Notes under the pieces: model-generated | The model's input: the letters and a program-made list of their open reading frames with translations, nothing else | What the model was told of the DNA's origin: nothing | Databases searched by the model: none | DNA from: Toxonevra muliebris | Lineage: Eukaryota; Arthropoda; Insecta; Diptera; Pallopteridae | DNA: 64,000 nt | Assembly: GCA_963691655.1 (NCBI GenBank) | Contig: OY829326.1 | Location: 43,117,989-43,181,988 of the forward strand | Direction of reading: 5' to 3' | Shown here: positions 39,501-51,299 of the stretch, in pieces | Numbering within the stretch: the stretch's first letter is position 1 | Layout of the letters: the number at the start of each line of letters is the position of its first letter | Program-made: the position numbers and the translations under genes

Positions 39501-39651
39501 AAATGCTTCTGGATCTTGGGGAGACAAAGCCAACAGAGATTTGAAATTTACGCGCGGTAAATCATTTAAACACGAAAAAACCAAGAAGAAGCGTGGAAGT
39601 TACCGTGGGGGACAGATTGATATGGGAGTCAATTCAATCAAATTTGAATAG
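36532..39651 (+). CDS. Nopp140: Nopp140 nucleolar phosphoprotein, conserved-tail form (4 exons, 661 aa)
   Basis: Nopp140 (NOLC1 family) is a nucleolar/Cajal-body chaperone of box C/D and H/ACA snoRNPs. Exons: 36532-36630, 36741-38297, 38435-38611, 39499-39651 (all phase 0). Seen: an N-terminal LisH-type helix pair (QLIAALVYDYLQKKDKNLAK), then about ten alternating acidic serine clusters (SSSDDSSSEDE type, casein-kinase-2 substrates) and Lys/Pro/Ala-rich basic spacers, then the conserved C-terminal SRP40-type domain split over exons 3-4 (VTPFRRVREEDVEIDERVKD; SGSWGDKANRDLKFTRGKSF; KHEKTKKKRGSYRGG; VNSIKFE at the end). A poly(A) signal AATAAA lies at 39,705. The long minus-strand frame across exon 2 is an artefact of the Ser/Asp repeats. 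Confidence 0.95.
38906..39313 (+). CDS. Nopp140: Nopp140 alternative last exon encoding an RGG tail
   Basis: The acceptor CAAATACTCAG joins exon 3 (ending 38,611) in phase 0 to 135 codons rich in Arg-Gly-Gly repeats (GGRGGRGGGGRGGAGG and many more) plus two Lys-Ser-Phe-Gly-Gly boxes, ending KKITFDD and stop. Use of this exon gives a 746-aa protein with an RGG RNA-binding tail in place of the conserved tail. This matches the Nopp140-RGG versus Nopp140-True pair known from Drosophila, where the same pre-mRNA makes both. Confidence 0.9.
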   Translation, partial: SNGGDFKNRNGGGFNNRGGGRGGRGGGGRGGAGGDDGGFKKFGARKSFGGFEDGDRKSFGGGRGGGGDRGRGGRGGGGGRGRGGFGGDRGGSRGGFGGRGRGGDRGGRGGFGGGNKSFNKSFDTSSQNKKITFDD

Positions 39652-39699
39652 AACTAATAACTTCACAGATTACAATTTCAATGCAATCAATTGAAATGC

Positions 39700-41840
39700 T
39701 ATTAAATAAATAAAAAAATATAAAAGTATAAAATTTGACCTACAACAGCACAGGATAAACCCTTAAGTTATATGGCTAATTCACAATGTTTATATTATTT
39801 GTTTGACAGAAGAAGAAAGTGAAGAACACACCGATTATTATAAGTCTAGTTATTTGCATATGTACAATATATTTTTTTCTTGAGACTTCGCTTATGGCAA
39901 TGATTAAGCGTTTGGTTGATTTGATGTAACACATTTGAACTTAATATAATTTTAATTACGAATGTTTATACAAACTATATGCTATACTAAAATTTCTAAG
40001 ATATGTCATACTGCATATTACATACTGTATTTAAACAATACGCATATTTTATAAAATCTTAGTAATAGGTAAATAAACATTATTTTTAAACTAATTTAAA
40101 TTTTTCATATTCTGATCGAAACGCAATGCTTTTATGTAAACGTTATTAAGTTGTAAATACGTCTCGTTCGCGTGCTGAGAGTTTTTGAAAATGTCATTGT
40201 TTTTTGTGGCTAGGACTCAATTTGTCTAACACGCTTATCGTGCTACATCATATGAAATTCGGCCGAAAACCTCAAACGACAACCAAGCAGAGAATGGAAA
40301 TAATTTATCTGAAAACAGTTCAAAGTTGTATTATATTTTAGTCTTTTTTTGTTTTATCGTTAAACATTATTCCAAAAACCACATTACTTCAAAGACTTAA
40401 GAGATATACAAGAGTCTAATACTTGGAATTTTAGGCGGGGATACTCGATGTCCACTGAAAGTGGTGCATGATGAAAAATTGCTATTTCCATGATCGCATT
40501 TCGAATCTGAGGATACAACTAAGCGCATTATCCGTTGAGACAGGACTATCACAAGGACTAACCAAATATATAATTATCTTGAAGAATGATAAATCAAACA
40601 AAATTGAAATTATAGGGTAGTGTCAGTATTAAAAAAGTGTTTGCGAAAGTGAAACTTTTGTAAAATAGCGATATTTCTACGTACAAATTTTCCATATTTA
40701 CATATTCACAAGCGCTTTCACTTGTCCTAACAGAATCTTTCCTATTAATTTCTTTATGTTTTGTTTTATTAATTAATTGGCATTTGAAAATTTCGCTTTC
40801 GCAGCAATTCCAGCGAGATTCAAAATGCATTACCGCAACATTAGTAAGTAATATATGTATATATGCTTGCAAGTGCATAAATATATATGTTTTTGTTATT
40901 TTGGCAACTATTACAACAGCTATATAATATACCATAATGATACTGGTAACTTGTTTAGTTACTTTCGCTAAACGTTAACGACGCTGATGTCCGCCGCCGT
41001 CCATTGTCCCGTACATTGTTTCGAGTTGTGATGGCGATACTTTGGTAATTTTTGTTGTTGACAATTTGTTTGTTTGTTTTTGTTGCTCGTATTAATTTTA
41101 ATAGAGTGCATACTTTTCTCAACAATTTGGCTTTTTCTTTAGTTGTACGCGTGTCTGTCTGTCGGTCTTCATGCTTTTGGTATTTACGGTAAAATGCTAT
41201 TAAGAAAAAAAAAACTTGCCAACAGAAGAAGAGTAGCAGACAACAGCAGCGCCGTCTTTTGTATATGAAATAAAAGAAAAAGTTATGAACTATGAACGTG
41301 TGCTTTATGACCAAAAAATAAAAAAACATGTAATTCATGCAGTGCGGTATTTTGTACATGATTTTTGAATTCAATTTTGTATCATAAATCACGCCTAAAC
41401 TACCGACGAATATAAATGCCAATGAATGCATTGGAAAACTTTCCCAAATATTTAATATAACAACAAACAAAAATAAAAGATGAACACAATGCTCAAACTT
41501 CATGCTTCCATATATACTTTCGACGCTTTTCACAACGCGATTACGTAATATCATTAATTACTTTCCAAACAATTTATTTGTTGGGTGCAAGCGAAATATC
41601 GCACAGCATCTCACACTTTTTCAACCTGTACCTAAATATTCAGAGTATTTTCATTTTAGTACATAGCTTGTTGCTAAATTTTAACATAAAGAAGTTTATG
41701 CTAGTTTGAAAATAATATGTAAACAGTCTTGATTGGCGTAATCTTTTAAATTGTTTTTAGGTATCTTTTATCTGGTTGATTTGCAGTTTAACTGAAATCG
41801 CGCAGTTTAGAACTTAGCGATTAGAAATAAGCACAATTAT
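39700..41840. other. Gene-free region after Nopp140
   Basis: No confirmed gene. A 199-codon minus-strand frame (41,554-40,955) has a hydrophobic start and Lys/Arg/Thr-rich end but no recognisable domain, and its content is driven by T-runs. A GC-richer patch at 40,975-41,035 and a strong donor at 40,846 (ATTA then GTAAGTAATA) after an ATG (40,825, ATGCATTACCGC) suggest possible untranslated or tiny exons. Confidence 0.3.
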
Positions 41841-42044
41841 AAAAACATGCAAAAATTACTAAGAAGTTTTATTTTCCCGAGAATTAAAAAAAATTGTAGA
41901 AATTTTGGGGGTCCCACAAAATATTGGCCCCAGGGCCTCACAATTCTAAATACAGCCTTCCTAAAAGATACCACCTCTTGGGTGATAATAGTTAATTTCC
42001 ATAACGATCGGACTCAATGTACCCAAGGGAGCATTGTGTTATGA

Positions 42045-42255
42045 ATGTTCGGTTAGGTTAAGTAGCTGTTCAGGTCACACTTAGGCCAGAACGGCCCATT
42101 GTGATATATGGTTAAACCTACAGTTTAACGCTGGTTCCGAACGGCGGTGTGGCAATATACTATCACTTTGTGGTTTTGGCATTGACAACCTTATAATTCT
42201 CATTTATTTCATATCGATAGGAATATAAGAAGGCTATGAGAATTACCCACCAGAC
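42045..42255 (+). repeat. SINE-like dispersed repeat, copy C
   Basis: It begins GGTTAGGTTAAGTAGC and aligns over some 200 bp with copy A at 16,243-16,450; the head matches copy B at 25,798-25,943 (opposite strand). Confidence 0.6.
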
Positions 42256-42259
42256 CAAG

Positions 42260-44315
42260 ATAAGAATCAAACCCGCAACATCTCGGGTGAAAGCCTAGAG
42301 CTTATAAATATAAACACGCTAACCTTTTCAAACAATGATTAAAAGTAAGCTTAAAAAAATGGGATTTTCTGAAATAAATTTTCGTAGCAATTGTGCTATT
42401 TTCAGAATCTCCGACTAGAAATTTTTGTATTATTTAACTTCTGCTTTTGTGTAGTGTTCTAAGAGTAGTTTAGTACTTTTATTTCGTGTAGAGTATTGAT
42501 TTTATCTATTACTTCCACTGCAGTCATTAGGGAATACATAAGTCGGTTTGGATCGTTGAGCTCTTATTTTTTCACCAATAATGCAGTGTAGCAAGTATAT
42601 ATCAATATTTTATGTTTTGAATGTTTGGTATTATTTATTCCTCTTTTATTATTAATTTATTTCTTTACGATTGTGCTAATTATTTTTATTATATTATTAT
42701 TTTTTTTTTGTATTTATTACTACTATATGAACGCAACAATATTTAAATCGTAATTAAACCAATTAGGAACATACATATGTATGTACATCAAATGAGTATT
42801 TATGTTTTCACGAATAAGTAACGCTTTCCGTTTCATTCCATTTAGGTAGCCGAAATCATTATTATTGGATTCAATTGAATTACACACTGTGCAAAGTGAA
42901 ATTTTACATAGAAACAAATTCAAAATATGATCAAAAGTGTGAAATTATTTTTGTAGAAAAAAATATCACAATAGAAATTGACTAACAATGAAATGCCACT
43001 TGTAATATAACGACACATTTTTATACTAAAATGAATAGTTTATTTTTAGGTTTTTCATTTAGATCTTGCTCTACTTGAGGAACCTACAATAAAATATGAA
43101 CTTATACTTTTGGCAACTGTTTCTATGGAATGTAAATTCATAAAAGTTTTACAACCCATATAAACGTATAAACTGATTAGAAAATATTAAAATTTCATAC
43201 AAATTTGGGCAAGTTTATACACTTATAAACTTAGGAGGCATTGATAAGTTTACATCAATCCAACTAATATTTAGGATAAGTTAAATTAGCTCCTATAATC
43301 AGAAATGACGCGTTAGGCAATCAAAATTCTTATAAAGTATTTTTACATAATACTGCTATGTTTTAATATAAATTTTGTATAACTGTACTTAGCATAAATT
43401 TCGCATCTGCAATTTTTTTTATTCTGAGTTAGAAGCATACAGAAACTTATTGAGTGGATTTGCCTGCACAGAAAGTGTTATAAACGAAGATTGTACGTAA
43501 AAATGAATAGTGCATTGCAAGTATGGTAGTATACATAATAATAAGTTTCAAATAGAGTCGATTTTCAAATTTGGTAAAAATTTTAAAGATAATATTTCAT
43601 TTAATAAGACATACAATACACAGTCTACAATACACCAATAACACAGTTCAACAGAGTTTTTGGTACTTAGTAACCGTAGTGTCATACTGATAAAGTATTG
43701 TGCTGAACATTTTTGCTGAAGATAGTTATATTTGCATTTCAAATCGGACGAACTAAAGTACATATGGCAGGTATATAAATTTCAAGGGCTGATGCTTCAA
43801 TGTCTATGATAAAGTTGTTCATTATGAAAATACAAAAGTTATTGTTTTTACTTCAACGCTCTTAGAAAATTTTATGAAACAAATTTTCAGACTATGTAAA
43901 CATTGTGAATTTTTTATATAGTAGTTATAGCTTATTAAAAACTCTCAAAAATGGGGATAAGAACAGAAGGTAGGATTGGTGTAAAAATAAAAAAAAAAAT
44001 TTCTTGTTCAGCACGATATCTTCTTTCAATATCACACCACTGTTACAAACTTTAATTTATTAGATTGCATACTGAAGTTGGTCAAAGTTAATACATTTTA
44101 TGTACAAATGTTAAGATATTTCAGTTTTTATGTACATATGTATATAGCTGCTGGAAAAAAAATGCTTAATAATAACACAGTGTAACAAAAATTATATGCG
44201 CGAGATTTTCGAAAGTTTTTATAGTAATTTAGGTGGACTTAAGCACCCATTTTCAAGAGGAAGGGTAGGAGATAGAGGTAAAGTGTGTGCACAAAAACTG
44301 TTTATCTCTTTGTGC
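42260..44315. other. Gene-free AT-rich stretch
   Basis: No coding block, repeat ends or RNA gene were recognised. Confidence 0.4.
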
Positions 44316-44878
44316 TTAACCCTATAACCCGCAAGGTAGAAATAATAATAAAACAAACACCAGAATTATTGTTTCCAGTTAACAGTGATGAAAGAAAAAT
44401 GAATATGAAGTCCATTTTTTTAATTAGTTTTCGAGTTTAGCATTTAGGTGAGAAAAACGAAAGGCTGCCATGATGCGGCCTTGCGGGTTTAAGCCAAAAA
44501 ATAAAGATATATGTGGGCAATTCACAAGGTGTTTTATTTGGTGTTTTATCCTCTCATTTGTCATAAATTCTCATTTTTCACACAAAATTATACGAAATTA
44601 TGATTGTACGACAGTATATGACAATATATGAAGACTTAGAAATATTTTTTTTTAGATTTTTATAATAATTTTTCGTCACAAAACAACACAAAACAACATA
44701 AAAAAAACTATAAACAACAATCGTGTGATCGCAGAAAGTGCAAACTGACCATAAATTGTGTGTTTATTCTTTCTTCAGGTCTGCCAATTAATTAAAAAAA
44801 TAAATAAATTTGCACTTGTCCATTAAATAAAATAGAGTGAAGGCTGCCTCAGGGCGGCCTTACGGGTTAGGGGGTTAA
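44316..44878. mobile_element. piggyBac-like MITE with TTAA target sites
   Basis: The left border reads TTAACCCTATAACCCGCAAGG and the right border is the complement of TTAACCCCCTAACCCGTAAGG, so related inverted ends beginning with C runs are flanked on both sides by TTAA, the piggyBac target. A third end-like copy (GCGGCCTTGCGGGTTTAA) sits inside at 44,478-44,495; it shares GGCTGCC...GCGGCCTT with the right end. There is no transposase frame. The outer element is 555 bp between the TTAAs. Confidence 0.72.
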
Positions 44879-44879
44879 C

Positions 44880-46085
44880 AACTTGAGCTTAACAAATTAC
44901 TATAAAACCGTTGGAAAATCTCGTGCATGAAAATTTGTTGCACTGTGTAATTTATCATCAAAACTTACCAATTAAAACGAGTTAAAAAAAAAAAAATAAT
45001 TTTCCATTGTTTGTTTTTCAGATATTGAAAAATTATGGATTTTTAAATGAAGACATTTTTGGAATTAAAAAAACAGATGATACGCCAATTTTACTTCAAT
45101 AAATTTATTCTATACCTTAAGCTACCTAGTCTGTTTGTACAGGAAAAATCAATCAATCAACCAAGAAGGTATTCGAGAATATAATTTTAGATGACGATAT
45201 GTCTGTACTTTCTGAAACTCGTAATAGTCACCGAAACGAGAAGAACAATAAAAAATTCTGGAGCATTATTTTCTTTAATAAATTGTCAATAAAATAATTG
45301 TCAATTATTTAGTCTATTCTAGTTTGTTTATTTAAAACTAACAAAGCAAACGTTGAGTAGCTATTGAATGAATGGAAATGGCTTAGTGAAAAGTGTTTAG
45401 CACATCTTAAACTCAAATAACATTTCTAAGATACGTTTCTTGGAACAGTTAATAGATGTGGTTTGTTCTGGTATATAATATTTATGACAACTCGATATTG
45501 AAGTAATCCTAACAACTTTTTTAAATTATACAACAGGGAAGGATGGTTGTTTCAATTAACTAGAAAAAAGAATCAATTAAATTACTTGAGGAGCATAAAA
45601 TATATTTATATATTAATGGCCGAAGACCATAGTAGTCAGTGCCACTGCAAAATAGTTTATATATACAATTATATTATACAGTAGTATTCCGATTTAACGA
45701 ATACAATTGTTGTCAGGCCGAGTACCGAGAACTAAAATCAAATAGCCTATTCTTTTAATTAAAGTGGCTGAAATTACTAGAAATAGTATTTTCAAAAATT
45801 ATTTTATTGAAATAATTATTTAAAGTGACAGGAACATAGAAAAGAACAAAAGGTTCATTGTAAATTCAATGGGTTAAACCGAAAAGATAAACGCAAGCTA
45901 AGTGAATTTCTGATCTCATAGTACTCCAAATGCATTTAAACACAAATTTTTCCAACAGGAATGGCGGCAATAATACTGCCATGTCGATACTAAAATAACG
46001 TATTGAATTCTACAATAATTTACACATAACAATAATAATATTTTCCACAGTGTACTCAAATGAATTTTTGATCTCTTTCACTTAC
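44880..46085. other. Gene-free stretch
   Basis: Nothing recognisable apart from A/T-rich simple sequence. Confidence 0.4.
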
Positions 46086-46163
46086 CTCATTCTGCAGAAG
46101 AGCCAAAGACACTACACCGATGACGACAACAGCGAAATTGAAGACGAACAACGCTGTGTTGAG
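46086..46163 (-). CDS. Candidate internal exon encoding a transmembrane segment
   Basis: On the minus strand, 26 codons lie between a plausible acceptor (pyrimidine-rich tract then CACAAAG) and a consensus donor (GAG then GTAAGTG), phase 0 at both ends. The peptide begins LNTALFVFNFAVVVIGVV and ends in a short polar turn, a typical membrane helix. Base composition is more balanced than the surroundings. No protein family was recognised and no partner exons could be linked. The same DNA on the plus strand, after CATTCTGCAG, reads an acidic peptide with CVELCGC; one of the two readings is an antisense shadow. Confidence 0.35.
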
Positions 46164-46751
46164 CTTTGTGGATGCAGTGAAAGAAAAGTAAAAGAAACGG
46201 CAAAATAACAAATTAACGTTGGAAAACGACAAGAACCAACATTAAATCAGAGCCAAGTGCTTAAGAAATGGTAAGCGATACCTTAATCGCCAGTCCAAGG
46301 TGAGCTGTTGACTTGTTCGGTTCGTTTTAGAAGTGTTTACTCGCATCGTCGTTATCTTTCTTTTGCTTCTTTTTATTTGTTACAAAGCGCAAACGCTGCT
46401 GGTAGTTGCTTGACTAAAAAAAAAAAAAACGTTACAAGAAGTGCTACATAAAAACATAGTATATCTTTATATCATAGCTACGTAAAAGCGATTTACACAT
46501 TTCACGTATTCAAAAGTAAAACACTGGAAAGATGCACATATAGCACACGAGTATTACGAGCGAGTCAACGGAAATTGTCGTGATTATCAATTGAAACAAA
46601 AAGGCATTTGGCTAAATCCTTGTCGGTCGTGATACAAGCTAAAAATCGTTTTTGCATAGATATAAATAAATAAATAAAAATCATATCTTAAAGTGGTTAT
46701 TATTAAGCTTTATTGAATTTTTCATATCTTTTTCAAAACACTTCGATCACA

Positions 46752-46790
46752 ATGGAATATCATAGGTGCTTTAGAAGGAGTTCAACCAAA
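46752..46790 (+). CDS. Probable first coding exon of the Spätzle-family gene
   Basis: ATG in good context (TCACAATGG) opens 13 codons, MEYHRCFRRSSTK, followed by the donor GTAAGTGA in phase 0. The next plus-strand exon with a matching phase-0 acceptor starts at 62,985 with ILWALFIFTFNVHISTAA. Together they make a well-formed secretion signal: basic n-region, hydrophobic core and Ala cleavage site. The link across about 16.2 kb is inferred from phase and signal-peptide logic only. Confidence 0.5.
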
Positions 46791-47474
46791 GTAAGTGACC
46801 CCATTAAAACAAAAAGGCACTCAGTCCATACACACACGCAACACACATACACACACTCTCGAACATGCATACATACATACATATACTTAGCTGTTGTTCG
46901 GTTTGGAAGTGCTCATTGCTGCATCGCTCACAATTTAGAGATGTGCCAAAAGAAGAACTCCTTCCAAACCAGTGTCTTAAAATGTGGTAATTTCATGTAC
47001 ATTTATGGCATCTGCCAGTACTTACTCGTAAGATGGTGTCAGTAGGTGTATAAGCAGTATTTATTCGTGTATTTGTATAGTCCAGGTGGTAACTGTCAAC
47101 ATTTGGAAAAGTTACTCGTTAACACATTTTAAGTGGAATATTATTTTGATAAATTTTTAGTTAACGAAATTAGATTAAAAAGGTTAAAGTATTGCTGTTC
47201 TGTTTGGATTGGGTGCCAGTTAGAATATAAAGAAATATTTACACAGTATCTCAAAAGCAGACTTGAAACCTCCTATATTTTAATTTCAAATACAGATTTC
47301 CAATACTTTCAAACTTCTGTGAAACGAATCTCAACAGGTTAGAAAAAAACACTTCGTCCATTTTCGGCCATACAGTCATAACTCAAAATGTGAAATTTTT
47401 TAGTTGTTGATGCCGTTCAAAAGTGATCATTCAACTGACAAATTCTTATACAAAATATAAAATAGAAAACGGAT

Positions 47475-47535
47475 TCGTGGCGTATTCCGAAACCGACGTC
47501 TGATCTGTCAGTTTCTATATACATTGTTATTACTG
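47475..47535 (+). repeat. Dispersed repeat shared with 35,227-35,290
   Basis: TATTCCGAAACCGACGTCTG and TATATACATTGTTATTA are the diverged counterparts of the 35.2-kb copy. Confidence 0.45.
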
Positions 47536-50500
47536 TATTGTCGCAAATAAGTGATTTATTTTAGAGAAAATTCGTAAAACAGAAATAACTGAAAAAAATT
47601 TGTTTGATATTTTATTTTTAGTATTTTGTTTGTTATTTTATTTGACTTGTTTTTCAGAACTGAATTTTTCCTAGCAAACGCTTAAACATTTTTCATTTTG
47701 GTTTTCTTGCATAACATGAAAAAAACATCGTATTATGGAGAATAAAAGATTAAAAAGTTTGAGTTTTGCGCTTAAAATAATTTTGTATTAGGGAAATGAA
47801 AAGGAATATTAATTTTTATAATTCAAACTCTTATGAAAGACAAATTTTGTGTGCATTTAGAAGTTAGCAAGCAGAGCTTACTATGAGTGGATTAACGCAA
47901 AAACGAGTACCATATATAAATTCGTCTAATTTTCAATTCTTTCTTTAGATCGTTTCTGTATAGCGCGAAAACGTCTCCAACTCATTTCAATATCCCACGT
48001 AAAACATTTTTTCGAACTTATCGCTTTTATATCTCCTGTTAAACTCAAAATTTTATCAAACAAATCTTTTTCATAACAATTACAGGTTAAAAAAAATTCT
48101 AAAAATGCTTTTCAAATTGTATTTTTATGATGTTTATTTGTTTGACGACGACTGTTGTAACCCACAAAAAAAAAAAAAAAAGAAGATAATGTAGTAAGTT
48201 AATTAATTGCAAATGTGAATTTTTATATTGCATTACTTTTCCATTTAAATAAAGTGTAATGTTGGAAAAATTAATATCTGATTGGAGTTTTTAAGTATGT
48301 CGAGTGAAAAGAATAAATCTAACGTCCAATATACATATATTTCTCATTTCACTTTGTTATTTCCAACGTACATTCATGCATCACTTAATTTAAGAAATGT
48401 CCCATAATTCAGGTTTTGTCATTTTCTAGTTATCTACTTGGCACTATTAAGTTTTTGGCGGGCTAATGAAAATCATGAAGGCTTTTTTACTCTTTACAAG
48501 TCTCATACGCTCTTTGTTAATAGTCATTCCATACCATTACCCTCAAATTAGTGTAAACGAAATTTTTTTCTGATACTGCGTTTTTGACGCAAAACGATGC
48601 TCTTGCGTATCACTTTATCAAATTTATCTTACGCTATTGATGCCTTGCAGCATGACGGCGAAAATACCTTCCACTGTAGAATTTGTTGGCACTTAAACGA
48701 ATTTGGCAGTTACGATTCGATATAAATACATGTGTATGTATTTCATTTTCTGAAATTAAATTAAAAGACATTATTTGATTTATTATTTTGCAACAACAAA
48801 TACAATGGATACAATAGACCAGCCGAATTTATGGCAGCACCCATAAGCCAGAGACCTACTTTATTTCTCAACTTTCAGTTGAAACGTGCTAACACGGTCC
48901 TATAAATACCTACATACATATGTAAGTATGTTTGTACTAGTGTACATACAAACAACACTATATAGAGAACGTTGTGCACCATGGTCAGTGATGACTTAAA
49001 AGGCAATAATACTGCCCCAACAATGCTCATAGTTCTATTGAAGTATTGGAATTGGAAAACACAACGACAAACGATCGACGACTTTCATGCGTGTTGCACG
49101 AGAACGATGAATATCGATAAGAGTTTTAAGTTTCTTTTTTTCTTGCTTTTTGTGCTTTTCTGCCTTTTCATTTTGTGTTCTTTTGTTGTTTCTGAGAATT
49201 CTTTCCTCATTCGATCGATGCGCGAAGACTGCGACGGCGCGACACATATTTTTGTTGTGATGAGATACATACACGAATACTCGACCAACGAATGTGTAAT
49301 TTGGCTTATACCGATGCGTATGGACAACGACGAATGAATGCATGTATGCATGTGTGTGTGATTCTGGATGTGTATATGTGAGAATATATGTGCGAGCGTA
49401 AGTAAATATTTGAATATTTGCGTCGATGATTCAATATGATAATCAAGAAAGCTGAAAGTAGGCTAAGCATATTCATACTTCTGTGGGCAGTCGAAACTCA
49501 TTCAAGCGTGGAAGAGACCCCATCCTAAAATTCAGATTCAGATTCGGAAGCCAAAAAGAAACCAAAAACAAATAAATACCTACAAAAAAAAGCAACAAAA
49601 CAAACAAAAATTAAAGATATTCTAGGTCAAATGATACTTTGTCTTTGTGGTGTGCTGAACAAGAGAGTACAAGTGTGTAACTTAAAAATATATTCAAATT
49701 CTTTCAGTGAATACATCGTAAAGTGGCGGTAATTACTGCGGCGTAATGCCGCAGCAAATATTTCATTTTTTTTTTTTTTTTGCTTAAAACTTTCCTTTTG
49801 ATCATAACCAACGAAACTGAACGAATAATGTTGATGGTGACGGTGATAATGATGTTGATGGTGATTGTGACGCCCGGAGTTATATGAGAGTATCTCCGAA
49901 GTTTATAACTATGCGACGACGCTATGTCAAATTTTACAAGCTGGAGAATCTCAAGCACAATCAGCAACGAACGGCGTTAAATTAAATTTACAAAGTGAAA
50001 TTCCAGCCCTAGGTAACACGATGAGTATAAACGAAAAGCATTCACAATTACACATTAATGAGAATTCCCACGCCCACGAAGTATGAATATCTTAAGCACA
50101 ATGTCTAAAGAAAGAAAAATAATAAAAATTTGAAAAAAAAAACGACTGAACGATTGTATACCATGAGCTGTGAACGGCTAAAAATGAGTAGGATTTCTTG
50201 GGACATAATCTGCCAATTTTTAAATTTTAGATTTTGCTTGAAAATATGCATTAGCAATATGCAACATTCAGCATTGAATTCAGTACTGAACTTTGAACCA
50301 GTCGATATTGCATAGAGCCTTAATGTTATTGTTTTATTTAACTTCGCGTGGTCTCTTTCGTTTTGGCAAGTTCATTAAATTAAATTTATGCTAACGTTGA
50401 TAGACACTCTGCATACTAAACGAAAGTCGTGGCAACAAGTGCGGGAGTGTTCTTCATCTGTTTTGGTTTTTATGGCCAGAGCAAAAAACCAAATTGCCAT

Positions 50501-51299
50501 AGAAGATAACTGTTCTCATAGCATCATAATCTTTGTTGTTGTCGTTGTCATCGTCAATCATCGCAGGCAGCAATGGAAAATAAAACGTGCTTGGCATTTT
50601 ACAAAAAAAAAAAAAAATACTACACACATACATACATACCTTTGTATATAAATTTATAATAGGTATTATAACTAAAATATACTAAAAGTTAATAGCTTTA
50701 GGTTATCACGAAAGAAAAAACTACAAAAGCAACATTATGATGATGACAGATATACAGGTAGTTGATGTTGATTGCTTTCGTAGAGTGGATACTTTGTAAA
50801 GATCTTAAAAATGCTTTAGTGTAAAGTATTTTCATTATTGGCTCGCTCAACATTATTGCTATTCCAACTTTCCACACATTTTTGTTATTTATTAATGAAC
50901 TTCATACATTGTGATAAAATTTTAATTGAAATGATTTCAATTGTAAAAGTAAGCAAGCGTCTTTTAGTTAGCGAATGAGAGTTGCGGAAAGCTGTCGGGC
51001 TGTAGATTAATATGTTTTATCAAAAAAGTTGCAATTAATGCATAAAGAGTGTTTCGCATACGCTGCAAAGTAGTAGGGCGGGTGATATTTTGTGCCAAAA
51101 CAAATAAACTATTTGCTTACTTTGCAACATTTTGCTGTTATCAAGCAAGACTCAGAGAGATTTTTGACTTGGTATAATTATTAAACAATACTGCCCAGCC
51201 CTAGAAAATTTTGGGTAATAAGCAAATTACAAAAAAAAAAAAAAAAAAAATGGCAAAATAAAAATCCCATATGATCGTGCCAACTTCTGATATAACTAA

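Noticed and set aside
40955..41554. 199-codon minus-strand frame with a hydrophobic start
   Set aside because: No domain, composition driven by T/A runs, and no conserved splice context; treated as chance, though transcription is not excluded.
43180..43260. Local palindrome around AAGTTTATACACTTATAAACTT
   Set aside because: Short and AT-rich; expected by chance in this composition and without flanking duplications.
49035..49351. Three overlapping frames of 88-121 codons near 49.0-49.35 kb
   Set aside because: Several frames are open at once in the same DNA with simple-sequence bias and no recognisable motif.
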